Shown here piece by piece: positions 1 to 6,193 of a stretch of DNA of 12,814 bases. Position numbers and translations under genes: made by a program. This stretch comes from Deltaproteobacteria bacterium (lineage in GTDB: Bacteria; Myxococcota_A; UBA9042; DTJE01): NCBI GenBank assembly GCA_016784945.1, contig JADHTP010000064.1:1-12814 (forward strand), given 5' to 3'. How positions within the stretch are numbered: position 1 is the first letter of the stretch; each line of letters begins with the position of its first letter. The notes beneath the pieces were generated by a model, which was given only the letters and a program-made list of their open reading frames with translations, had not been told where the DNA came from and made no database searches.

Positions 1-44
1 CCCCCCCCCCGTTGTTAGGACAAAAATCAGTTTTTTCAGCGTTC

Positions 45-73
45 TTGTCCCTGTCAAACCTTCGTGATATATC
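45..73 (+). promoter_or_regulatory. possible sigma70 promoter for the membrane-protein pair
   Basis: TTGTCC at 45-50 and TATATC at 68-73 are separated by exactly 17 bp, and each matches four of six consensus positions. The stretch lies about 80 bp ahead of the first gene, so the transcript would carry a leader that includes the hairpin at 96-120. TTGTCC also forms an inverted repeat with GGACAA at 18-23. The window opens with a run of ten C, and nothing else is recognisable in 1-44. The promoter call rests on pattern alone. Confidence 0.3.
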
Positions 74-95
74 TCTTCTTGTATCAATCAGCGCG

Positions 96-120
96 ATCCG
101 TTCGTGTTTTCACGACGGAT
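96..120 (+). promoter_or_regulatory. leader hairpin upstream of the first gene
   Basis: ATCCG-T-TCGTG, a TTTT loop, and CACGACGGAT form a 10 bp stem with a single bulged T. It lies in the presumed 5' leader, about 35 nt before the start codon and 26 nt before the GGAGG ribosome binding site at 147-151. No T-run follows, so it is not an intrinsic terminator. It could be an RNA stability or regulatory element or an operator. The function is unknown. Confidence 0.35.
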
Positions 121-155
121 GAAGTGGGAGTTGGGGAAACACGTTTGGAGGATTC

Positions 156-911
156 ATGGAAAACGTGAGCCCGGACCTGAAGAAGATTGAGGAGTTTGGT
201 CCACTCCATGCGGAAGCCAAGAAGATCAGGACACAGACCCGCTGGATCTCCCTGGGGTTCGTTCTCCTAATCGTCGTGGCTGTCATCGGCTGGGTCTGGT
301 CCGTCAAGAACCACTTCGAAAACTTCGACGTGGATCAGTTCGGCACCGAGCTGACCAAGAAGGCCGACAAGTCCTGGCCCATGATCTCGGAGGAGCTGAC
401 GAAGTTGTTCGATTCCGTTCTGCCCATCGCCGAAGCCAGCATCGAAAAGGAGCTGGAAAAGGCGGCCACGCAGATCGCCGAACGCTTCGAGGCCGAGGCC
501 AAGACGCTGCAAACGGGCCTGAAGACCGGAATCAAGGACACCATGAAGAAACACCTGGTGCTCCAGGAACGGTCGGAAGCCATGAAGGCGATCCAGGCGG
601 CCTTTCCGGCGTTCGCCGACGAAAAGGCCGTGGACCAGCTGGCCACGGCGCTTCAAGAGTCCTTCCTGAAGTCCACCGAAACCGAACTGCTGAAGATGGC
701 GGTGGAATATCACGAGGCACTCATCAAGTTCGAATCGGCCTTCAGGAAAATCAAGGCCGGCATTCCCGAGGGTCAACGCCCGGCTACCCTTGAAGCCGTG
801 CTCGCGCTCTGGATCGAGATCGTCTACGAAAAAATGGGCGGCGATTCCGAGTTCGAGGCCACAGCCCCGAAAAAGAAGAAGGGCAAGGGCAAAAGCAAGG
901 GCAAGAAATAA
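156..911 (+). CDS. single-pass membrane protein of unknown function (first of a pair)
   Basis: The protein has 251 residues and I do not recognise a named family. A charged cytoplasmic-looking N-terminus (1-29) is followed by one hydrophobic helix at about 30-50. A long, charged, mostly helical region rich in Glu, Lys and Ala follows (about 55-225), and the protein ends in a Lys/Gly tail from 239. The start is set by GGAGG at 147-151, four bases before the ATG. The next gene begins 12 bp after the stop and has the same layout, so the two are probably co-transcribed and may form a membrane-anchored hetero-oligomer. That is inference from layout and proximity. The Lys-rich tail could bind nucleic acid, acidic lipid or another polyanion, but nothing in the sequence decides this. 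Confidence 0.85.
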   Translation: MENVSPDLKKIEEFGPLHAEAKKIRTQTRWISLGFVLLIVVAVIGWVWSVKNHFENFDVDQFGTELTKKADKSWPMISEELTKLFDSVLPIAEASIEKELEKAATQIAERFEAEAKTLQTGLKTGIKDTMKKHLVLQERSEAMKAIQAAFPAFADEKAVDQLATALQESFLKSTETELLKMAVEYHEALIKFESAFRKIKAGIPEGQRPATLEAVLALWIEIVYEKMGGDSEFEATAPKKKKGKGKSKGKK

Positions 912-923
912 GGGGGTGTAGTC

Positions 924-1628
924 ATGGGAAACGCGATTAATGATTTCGCCGACACGTTGGACAAGGACCTGGTGGCCGCGAAGAAGTCCCGGATGATGAC
1001 CATCATCGTGGGAGCCATCTTCTTTCTGCTGGTTTTCTTCGTCTTCATGTCGCTGGCGAACACACTGAAGAAGAATGTACGGCCCGACTCCCTGGCGGAC
1101 GTGGCAGCCTACACCACCCGCGAGGTGGTTAAGGCAGGGCGACCGGTGATGGAAAAGGCCTTCAAGGTAGGCATCCCCACGTTCCTCAAGAACCTGCGGC
1201 GGTCCCTGCTCAACGACCTGATCCCCGCCTTGAGGAAGCAGCTCGAGACGGATCTCCAGAAGGTGATCGAGCAGGCCTACCTCAGTTCGTCCCGGTCCTT
1301 CACTGACGCGGTCAAGGAAGCCGTGGCAAAGGCCCAGCCGCTGGCAGCGGCGCAGGGAGCGCCAACGGCCGACGTACTCGCCAACATGATCATCCGCGAG
1401 TTCAACGTGGCCAAGGAAAAGCGGTACACGGACAAGCCTGTGGAGACCCTGGGGGCCCAGTTCGAACAATCCAAGGTCATGCTGGAAGGGTTGAACAACA
1501 AGCTGACCCTCCTGACCAAGAAGAAGAAACCGAAGGACCGGGAAGAAGCCCTCGAAATGAAGTTCATCCGTGCCTGGGTTTCACTGCTCAGTCCCGGTCA
1601 GGGTGATCTGGCGCCCGAAGGGCTCTAG
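924..1628 (+). CDS. single-pass membrane protein of unknown function (second of a pair)
   Basis: The protein has 234 residues. A short charged N-terminus precedes a strongly hydrophobic helix at about 24-46, followed by a helical, charged extracytoplasmic or cytoplasmic domain. A Lys-rich patch (about 199-204) lies near the C-terminus. A GGGGGTG ribosome binding site lies just before the ATG, and the gap to the upstream stop is 12 bp, so this is very likely an operon with the preceding gene. Size, single N-terminal helix and helical body resemble the preceding protein, which suggests an ancient duplication, although by eye the residue identity is low. No catalytic motif is visible. The function is unknown. 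Confidence 0.83.
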   Translation: MGNAINDFADTLDKDLVAAKKSRMMTIIVGAIFFLLVFFVFMSLANTLKKNVRPDSLADVAAYTTREVVKAGRPVMEKAFKVGIPTFLKNLRRSLLNDLIPALRKQLETDLQKVIEQAYLSSSRSFTDAVKEAVAKAQPLAAAQGAPTADVLANMIIREFNVAKEKRYTDKPVETLGAQFEQSKVMLEGLNNKLTLLTKKKKPKDREEALEMKFIRAWVSLLSPGQGDLAPEGL

Positions 1629-1656
1629 TCCAGCCCGAACCCACCCCCTCCTGTAA

Positions 1657-1685
1657 TTGTCACCCCGGGCCGATTCCAGTATCCT
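1657..1685 (+). promoter_or_regulatory. candidate promoter for a leaderless transcript
   Basis: TTGTCA (1657-1662, five of six) and TATCCT (1680-1685, four of six) have a 17 bp spacer. The -10 box ends seven bases before the ATG at 1693, so transcription would start at or next to the start codon. No Shine-Dalgarno sequence precedes that ATG, which agrees with a leaderless message. Two other genes in the window share this arrangement. Confidence 0.4.
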
Positions 1686-1692
1686 TGCCGCC

Positions 1693-2709
1693 ATGACGCC
1701 TTCAAAGGCAGAACAGTTCAACCGCGTGCAGTGGTCCGCCCACGGGACCGAATCCATGGTGGAATCCCTCTTCCTCAAGTTCCACCTCCCGGAGGAAGGG
1801 TCGGCCTTCTGGGCCCGGTACACGCTCAGGAGGCCCCTGGCGGGCCACGGCGAACCGGTGGGCTGTCTGTGGGGGGTGTACACGAGCGTCACCGGCGAAA
1901 CCGTGGCCGGTTGCGACACCCACGCGGCATCCGATGTGGCGGCCGGCCGGGATCGTTTCTTCCTGAAGATTGGACCCGGTGAACTGGCCATGGGTCGGGC
2001 GTCGGGCAAGGTGGGCGGCAGGGGTTCGAAAGGTGCCTCGATCGAATGGGACCTCAGCTTCGAAGCGGGCACCGGGTGCCTCGTGCATTTTCCCCTGGAC
2101 GCTATGTATCGCCTGGGTTTTCCGCGAAACAAGGCGGTCTCACCCCACGTTTCGACCCGTTTCTACGGCACAGTGAAGATCGGCGGCCGAACCCTGCGCG
2201 TGGACGGGGCCCGCGGGATGCAGGGGCACAATTGGGGCCCGACCGTGTCCGACCACTGGATCTGGAGCCATGCCAACACCTTCGAGGGCCGGGACGACGT
2301 GGTCTTCGAAGGCCTGTCCAGCATCCTCCGTTTCGGACCGGTGACCCTGCCGCCCCTCACCATTCTCTATTTGAAGGCCGAGGACCGTCAGTGGCTGTTC
2401 AACGGGCCGCACCAGTTGCTCATGAGCCGTTCCAACGCCCGGGACCTGTCATGGGAGTTCGCCGGGACCGACGGGCCGGTCCGCCTGGAGGGCCAGGTGA
2501 CCGCCGTGCCGGGGCTGACCACGGGCCTGGACTACATCTCCAGTGACGGCCAGACGGTCAGGGTCCACAATTCCAACCTCGCCGACGCGCGACTCAGCGT
2601 CACGGGCCTGCCCGGGGGGCGGCTCGACCTCGTTTCAAACCGCACGGCGACCATCGAACTCGGCGGTCGGGCGGCCACGTCCGACGTGCCCGTTGCTGTC
2701 AAAGGCTGA
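1693..2709 (+). CDS. CrtC/tocopherol-cyclase-like lipocalin-fold protein
   Basis: The protein has 338 residues. The region around 172-197 carries the pattern G-MQGHNWGP, then W-x-W-x-H-x-N-x-F. This resembles the conserved core of hydroxyneurosporene synthase (CrtC), tocopherol cyclase and related AttH/Svf1-like double-lipocalin proteins, which hydrate or cyclise isoprenoids or bind hydrophobic ligands. The rest is beta-rich with many aromatic residues, as expected of the fold. No signal peptide or membrane helix is seen, so it is probably cytosolic. The ATG at 1693 is preferred over an in-frame TTG at 1657, because that TTG lies in the apparent -35 box. No carotenoid genes lie nearby, so the substrate cannot be inferred. 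The superfamily call is moderate and the enzymatic role is unproven. The next small gene starts four bases after the stop. Confidence 0.72.
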   Translation: MTPSKAEQFNRVQWSAHGTESMVESLFLKFHLPEEGSAFWARYTLRRPLAGHGEPVGCLWGVYTSVTGETVAGCDTHAASDVAAGRDRFFLKIGPGELAMGRASGKVGGRGSKGASIEWDLSFEAGTGCLVHFPLDAMYRLGFPRNKAVSPHVSTRFYGTVKIGGRTLRVDGARGMQGHNWGPTVSDHWIWSHANTFEGRDDVVFEGLSSILRFGPVTLPPLTILYLKAEDRQWLFNGPHQLLMSRSNARDLSWEFAGTDGPVRLEGQVTAVPGLTTGLDYISSDGQTVRVHNSNLADARLSVTGLPGGRLDLVSNRTATIELGGRAATSDVPVAVKG

Positions 2710-2713
2710 CCAG

Positions 2714-2851
2714 ATGGAAGACAGACCTGAAAAGGACAGGCGGGATCGAACCACCGAAACCATGGACATCAACGTGGCCGAGGCCGCCAGACGGCGGGGC
2801 AGGGACCGGAAGCAGGTCTACCGCTGGATGGACCGGTACGGGCTGAGGTAG
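2714..2851 (+). CDS. 45-residue Fis-type (HTH_8) DNA-binding protein or remnant
   Basis: The ORF is 45 codons, with ATG four bases after the preceding stop and an AAAGG ribosome binding site at 2701-2705. Residues 18-45 read like the C-terminal Fis helix-turn-helix of NtrC-type sigma54 activators: N-V-x-E-A-A-R-x-x-G, then DRKQVYRWMDRYGL. In those regulators it follows a receiver and an AAA+ domain. Here there is no room for either, since the lipocalin-like gene ends directly upstream. It is therefore either a free-standing mini DNA-binding protein coupled to the upstream gene or the surviving tail of a lost regulator. The intact ribosome binding site and start codon favour expression. The heptamer array that begins six bases after its stop could mark an old rearrangement. 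Confidence 0.6.
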   Translation: MEDRPEKDRRDRTTETMDINVAEAARRRGRDRKQVYRWMDRYGLR

Positions 2852-2856
2852 GGGCC

Positions 2857-2884
2857 GTTGATCGTTGATCGTTGATCGTTGATC
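2857..2884. repeat. heptamer array, four perfect GTTGATC units
   Basis: Four identical tandem copies of GTTGATC are followed by a decayed unit starting GTTC. The array fills most of the 53 bp between the convergent HTH gene and dacB. The same unit recurs at 10757-10784, and a related AGTCNAT unit at 6009-6036, each again in four copies. No terminator was seen in this gap. Confidence 0.9.
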
Positions 2885-2904
2885 GTTCAGGAATACGGCA
2901 GCAG

Positions 2905-4308
2905 CTACTTCGCGAACCAGCCGTAGACTTCCAGCAGGGCCTTGTCCGTGGCGCGCCGCACGGCCGATGCATTCACCTTCTTTCCGCCCACCATCACCGC
3001 AAAGACCAGCGTTCTCCCGTCGGGGAGGTCCATGAAACCCGCCAGGGTGACGGCCTTGTCCAGGGTTCCCGTCTTGGCCCGAACCCGGCCCGCCAGGGGG
3101 CCCTTCACCATCCGGCGCTTGAGGGTCCCGTCCCGTCCGGCCACGGGCAGGGCCTCGATGAGCGGCTTCTGATCCGCAGACCCGCGGACGTACCTCAGGA
3201 GATTAACCACGGCCCTGATCGACACGCGATTGGCGTCATACAGGCCGGACCCGTTGCGAAAGTTGAAGGAACCGGTCTTCAAGCCCACGTTCTTCTGCAG
3301 GAACGTCTTCATGACCCGGGGTCCCGCCTCGAACCCCACGGGTTGATCGGCCCCCTCGGCGCCCACAAGCCGCAGCAGGCTTTCAGCCACCTGGTTCTGA
3401 CTGTCCTTCAACAGGGGAAGCAGCAACTGTGACAGGGGGGATGATTGATGGCTGCACAGGACCTCGGCACTCACCGGGGCACCGCCCACCGCGGGGCCCT
3501 TGCCCACCTTCACCCCGGTGTCCCGCAAGGCGCGCTTGAACACGTGGCCGGCGTGCCGGGCCGGATGGGGGACTCGCCTGGCCACCACTTCGGAACGCTT
3601 CCGAGACGCGGTCCCCTTGACCCGGACCTCCAGGCGCCCGTCCCCCACCACCCGGGTCGTGACGCTGAGGCCCTTGCGCCTCCCCTTCTTCTTCCGGGAG
3701 GTGACCGCCGTGTTGTGCACGCGGGTGTAGTCGGATTTCGGACTCACGGTCACCCGTGGCGGTTTTCCACGCTTGCCAGGGAAAACCTCCACCACAATCC
3801 GGTTGCGATCCACCTGGAGCCCGCCGATGCCGGCCCGGTAGGGCGCCTCGGTGCTCTTCTGCTCGTATGCCGGCGGAAGGGCGCTGCTGTCGAAAGGTCC
3901 CAGGTCCACCACCAGGCGTTCCACCCTTTGCACACCGGCCTTGCGGACGCAGCCCGCCAGGGTCCTCAGGTCATCGCCGGACAGGAGGGGATCGCCCGAT
4001 CCAACGATCGTCAGCGATTTCCGCGACTTCCCGTTTCCGACAGCCACCACCTGGGTCTCCAGGGTCCGGTCGGCGCCCAGGACCTCCAGCGCCGCCGCCG
4101 CCGTGAACAGCTTGGCCACGGAGGCGGGATTGAACATCCGGTCCGGGTTCAGGTGCGCCACCGGCTGGCCGTCCACGACGAAGGCCGCACCGACGTGAAG
4201 ACCCTTCTTTGCCAGCGCCCTCAGGGAGGCCGGCACGTCCCGGGCCAGGGCTGGAACGGACAGCAGGACGATCAGGGAAATCAGGGCCAGTCTGAAAGTG
4301 AGTGCCAT
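2905..4308 (-). CDS. dacB: D-alanyl-D-alanine carboxypeptidase/endopeptidase, PBP4 family
   Basis: The protein has 467 residues, which is usual for class C low-molecular-mass penicillin-binding proteins (peptidase family S13). These trim or cleave peptidoglycan cross-links in the periplasm. A signal peptide covers about 1-22, ending in an ALA motif. The three active-site motifs are in order: S-V-A-K at about 63-66 (nucleophile Ser63, Lys66), S-Q-N at 303-305 and K-T-G at 412-414. The long gap between the first two is the insertion typical of PBP4. The ATG at 4308 is chosen over the adjacent TTG at 4311. The start lies nine bases after the stop of the SUMF1-like gene, so both are probably read from the promoter at 4936-4964. 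The central region (about 205-250) is very Lys/Arg-rich, which is unusual. Confidence 0.95.
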   Translation of the reverse strand: MALTFRLALISLIVLLSVPALARDVPASLRALAKKGLHVGAAFVVDGQPVAHLNPDRMFNPASVAKLFTAAAALEVLGADRTLETQVVAVGNGKSRKSLTIVGSGDPLLSGDDLRTLAGCVRKAGVQRVERLVVDLGPFDSSALPPAYEQKSTEAPYRAGIGGLQVDRNRIVVEVFPGKRGKPPRVTVSPKSDYTRVHNTAVTSRKKKGRRKGLSVTTRVVGDGRLEVRVKGTASRKRSEVVARRVPHPARHAGHVFKRALRDTGVKVGKGPAVGGAPVSAEVLCSHQSSPLSQLLLPLLKDSQNQVAESLLRLVGAEGADQPVGFEAGPRVMKTFLQKNVGLKTGSFNFRNGSGLYDANRVSIRAVVNLLRYVRGSADQKPLIEALPVAGRDGTLKRRMVKGPLAGRVRAKTGTLDKAVTLAGFMDLPDGRTLVFAVMVGGKKVNASAVRRATDKALLEVYGWFAK

Positions 4309-4317
4309 CAAGGCGTA

Positions 4318-4896
4318 TCAGCAATCCTCGACGCAGCGGAAGCCCACCACCGGGTCGCTCTTGCCGGTGGCCTTTCTCCGATGCTGGCTGTTGCGATCGG
4401 CGGTCCGGGCCCGGCAGGTCAGGTTGCCGCCGTCATTGAAGGAGCCGCCACGGGCCAGCCACTCGTTGCCGGTGTCGGCCACCAGTTCCGAAGGTTGCAG
4501 GACCTGGTTTCCGTAGGAGATACAGCGGGGTATCCCCGTGAAACCCACCACCGGTGGTGTGGCGGACGGATCGGCGTCGATCACGCACTGCCTGAAGCAG
4601 TCGGGGTTGTCCCGGCATTCCGGGCAGTTATCCGGCAGGTAGCACGTCTGGATGCACTCCCGGTTCGTGCAGGCGAAACAATCCTTGCACGAAGTCCCCG
4701 CGAACAGCGATTCCTTGCAGGTCAGTTCCTCGCGGTAGAAACCGGCCACCAGTTCGGCCACGTTCCCCGTGAGGTCGTAGACAACCGCATTGCCCTCTTT
4801 CACCCAGTCGTCCGTACTCGTCGTGACCTTGGCGGGAACGGCCAGGCCCGTGCAATAGGAGTGCACCACCGAGCCTGACAACCTTCCAGGAATCAT
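4318..4896 (-). CDS. SUMF1/FGE-like domain fragment with Cys-rich insert
   Basis: The protein has 192 residues. The pattern LTGNVAELV (42-50), then ARGGSF (148-153), CRAR (161-164) and VGFRC (184-188) is the C-terminal half of the formylglycine-generating-enzyme/sulfatase-modifying-factor fold (PF03781). The usual N-terminal part of that domain is absent, and the frame is closed by a stop not far upstream. Between the two conserved blocks, residues 60-104 hold ten cysteines, including two C-x3-C pairs, which suggests disulfides or metal binding. Of the two copper-binding cysteines of true FGE only one position seems to be kept, so formylglycine synthesis is unlikely. It may be a structural or ligand-binding SUMF1-type domain, or a truncated gene. 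No signal peptide follows from this ATG, which is odd for a disulfide-rich protein. A near-consensus promoter precedes it and dacB follows closely. Confidence 0.7.
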   Translation of the reverse strand: MIPGRLSGSVVHSYCTGLAVPAKVTTSTDDWVKEGNAVVYDLTGNVAELVAGFYREELTCKESLFAGTSCKDCFACTNRECIQTCYLPDNCPECRDNPDCFRQCVIDADPSATPPVVGFTGIPRCISYGNQVLQPSELVADTGNEWLARGGSFNDGGNLTCRARTADRNSQHRRKATGKSDPVVGFRCVEDC

Positions 4897-4935
4897 GGAA
4901 CACCCCGAAACTTGCAGTCTTTCAAATGCAGGCTC

Positions 4936-4964
4936 ATCATAGATTTCGGACCGGGGGGTGTCAA
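4936..4964 (-). promoter_or_regulatory. near-consensus sigma70 promoter for the SUMF1-like gene and dacB
   Basis: Reading the minus strand, TTGACA (4964-4959) and TATGAT (4941-4936) are separated by exactly 17 bp. The -35 box is perfect and the -10 box matches five of six. Transcription would start near 4929, giving a leader of about 33 nt with a GGGGTG element shortly before the ATG at 4896. The 156 bp between the divergent start codons holds no other gene, and I saw no clear promoter for the aldo/keto reductase. Confidence 0.75.
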
Positions 4965-5052
4965 GAAACGCAGGGGCCCGAGCCAGCGTTCATGCGGGCT
5001 TTGCGGGCAGCCTGTTTTCCCTGGACCAGGCCTCTTTCCAAAGGACTTCATC

Positions 5053-6024
5053 ATGAAGTACAGACAGCTGGGCGGAACCGGGTTCGAGGTATCCACGGTC
5101 TCCCTTGGTACCTGGGCCATGGGGGGCGCCGACTGGGGCAAGGTGGATGACCGTGACAGCATCAAGGCCGTTCACAGGGCACTGGACCTGGGCGTCAACC
5201 TCTTCGACACGGCGCCCATCTACGGGAATGGCCGGGCGGAGGAGGTGCTGGGGCGCGCCCTGGGGCCGATCCGCCAGGATGTATTCGTGGCGACCAAGTG
5301 CGGTCCCGTTCCCGTTCGACCCGGAATGATCCGCATGGACCTGTCGCCCGACGGTTTGGTGGACCAGTGCGACGAAAGCCTTCGTCGTCTCCACACGGAC
5401 TACATCGACCTGTTGCAGGTTCACTGGAACGACGCCGCGTACCCCGTTCAGAAGACCATGGAGGGTCTCCGGCGCCTGGTGAAGGCGGGCAAGGTCCGAG
5501 CCGTGGGGGTGTCGAACTTCGACCTGGACGACCTGACCCTGGCGGCCGATGCAGGAGATCTCGCGTCCCTCCAGTCCCGCTACAACCTGATCTGCCGGGA
5601 ACTTGAGTCGGGAATCCTCCCCTTGTGCCGGCACCACAAGGTTGGATTCCTTTCCTACGAACCCCTGGGGCGGGGCCTCCTGACGGGCAAGTTCGAAAGC
5701 CCGCGGCCCTTCGAGCCCGGTGACATCCGGCGGCAGGACCCGAGGTTCGAGGGCGAGGTGTTCGAAAACCACATCCGGGTGGGCAAGGGACTGTCGAACC
5801 TGGCTTGGCGCCAGGGAATCACCGCGGCCCAATTGGCCGTGGGCTGGAACCTGCGTGATCCGGTGGTCACCACGTCCATCTGCGGCGCCAAGACCGCGGC
5901 CCAGATCGTTGAATGCGCGAAGGCCTCCGACATGGACCTCGACCCGGACACGCTGGAGGAAGCGGGCGAAATTGCCCGATCGGTAGCCAGGATGGCGGAG
6001 CAGGCGACAGTCGATAGTCCATAG
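5053..6024 (+). CDS. aldo/keto reductase
   Basis: The protein has 323 residues, a normal length for the aldo/keto reductase superfamily of NAD(P)H-dependent carbonyl reductases, which fold as a TIM barrel in the cytosol. The catalytic tetrad is complete: Asp52 and Tyr57 in the DTAPIYGNG block, Lys82 in ATKCG and His124 in LQVHWND. The G-V-S-N-F block near 152-156 is the usual active-site strand, and the cofactor-binding C-terminal part (SICGAKTAAQI) is present. The ATG at 5053 is chosen because an AAAGGA ribosome binding site lies seven bases ahead and the N-terminus KYRQLGGTGFEVS matches family starts. A longer upstream frame exists but overlaps the divergent promoter. The last residues and the stop codon lie inside the heptamer array at 6009-6036. 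The substrate cannot be told. Confidence 0.93.
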   Translation: MKYRQLGGTGFEVSTVSLGTWAMGGADWGKVDDRDSIKAVHRALDLGVNLFDTAPIYGNGRAEEVLGRALGPIRQDVFVATKCGPVPVRPGMIRMDLSPDGLVDQCDESLRRLHTDYIDLLQVHWNDAAYPVQKTMEGLRRLVKAGKVRAVGVSNFDLDDLTLAADAGDLASLQSRYNLICRELESGILPLCRHHKVGFLSYEPLGRGLLTGKFESPRPFEPGDIRRQDPRFEGEVFENHIRVGKGLSNLAWRQGITAAQLAVGWNLRDPVVTTSICGAKTAAQIVECAKASDMDLDPDTLEEAGEIARSVARMAEQATVDSP

Positions 6025-6036
6025 TCAATAGTCCAT
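6009..6036. repeat. heptamer array, four AGTCNAT units
   Basis: The units AGTCGAT, AGTCCAT, AGTCAAT and AGTCCAT stand in tandem. The stop codon of the aldo/keto reductase (6022-6024) falls inside the second and third units. The period and copy number match the arrays at 2857 and 10757, although the unit sequence differs. A cruciform repeat starts 51 bp further on. The same order, heptamers then cruciform repeat, occurs near 12023-12157. Confidence 0.85.
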
Positions 6037-6086
6037 GGTTTGTTCGCAAAGGGGAACGAGTGGCCAGTGTCGTCCCGAGACTGGCG

Positions 6087-6157
6087 CTTGTAGGGGACGG
6101 TCTCCAGACCGTCCCACGGAGAGCAGGTGGGCGACTCGGGAGAGTCGCCCCTACAAG
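6087..6157. repeat. 71 bp cruciform repeat with 10 bp terminal inverted repeats
   Basis: CTTGTAGGGG (6087-6096) and CCCCTACAAG (6148-6157) are perfect inverted termini. Inside lie two perfect hairpins: GGGACGGTCT/AGACCGTCCC (6094-6103 and 6106-6115), and GGGCGACTC/GAGTCGCCC (6129-6137 and 6142-6150, loop GGGA). The whole can fold as a three-way junction on either strand. It sits between the convergent aldo/keto reductase and pssA, and a second copy lies at 12088-12157. It resembles a REP- or MITE-like element. No coding capacity was seen. The rest of the gap 6025-6193 holds only GCCAGT/ACTGGC (6063/6080) and a small CAACGTTG palindrome. Confidence 0.85.
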
Positions 6158-6193
6158 GCATCTGGCAACGTTGTCGATGCGATCCGGGGGAAG

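Noticed and set aside
267..1469. Long open frame on the minus strand (400 codons) across both membrane-protein genes
   Set aside because: It is antisense to two genes with ribosome binding sites and coherent membrane-protein layouts. Its translation is rich in Gly, Leu, Arg and His with no motif, as usual for shadows in GC-rich DNA.
2857..2884. CRISPR array
   Set aside because: The repeats are 7 bp, contiguous and without spacers, and no cas gene is present.
3445..4878. Long plus-strand open frame (477 codons) opposite dacB and the SUMF1-like gene
   Set aside because: The minus strand holds all PBP4 active-site motifs in one frame. The plus frame shows no domain and is His/Pro/Gly-rich, as antisense shadows are.
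4912..5052. Upstream extension of the aldo/keto reductase by 47 residues
   Set aside because: The extension overlaps the divergent promoter, and a good ribosome binding site and family-like N-terminus mark the ATG at 5053.
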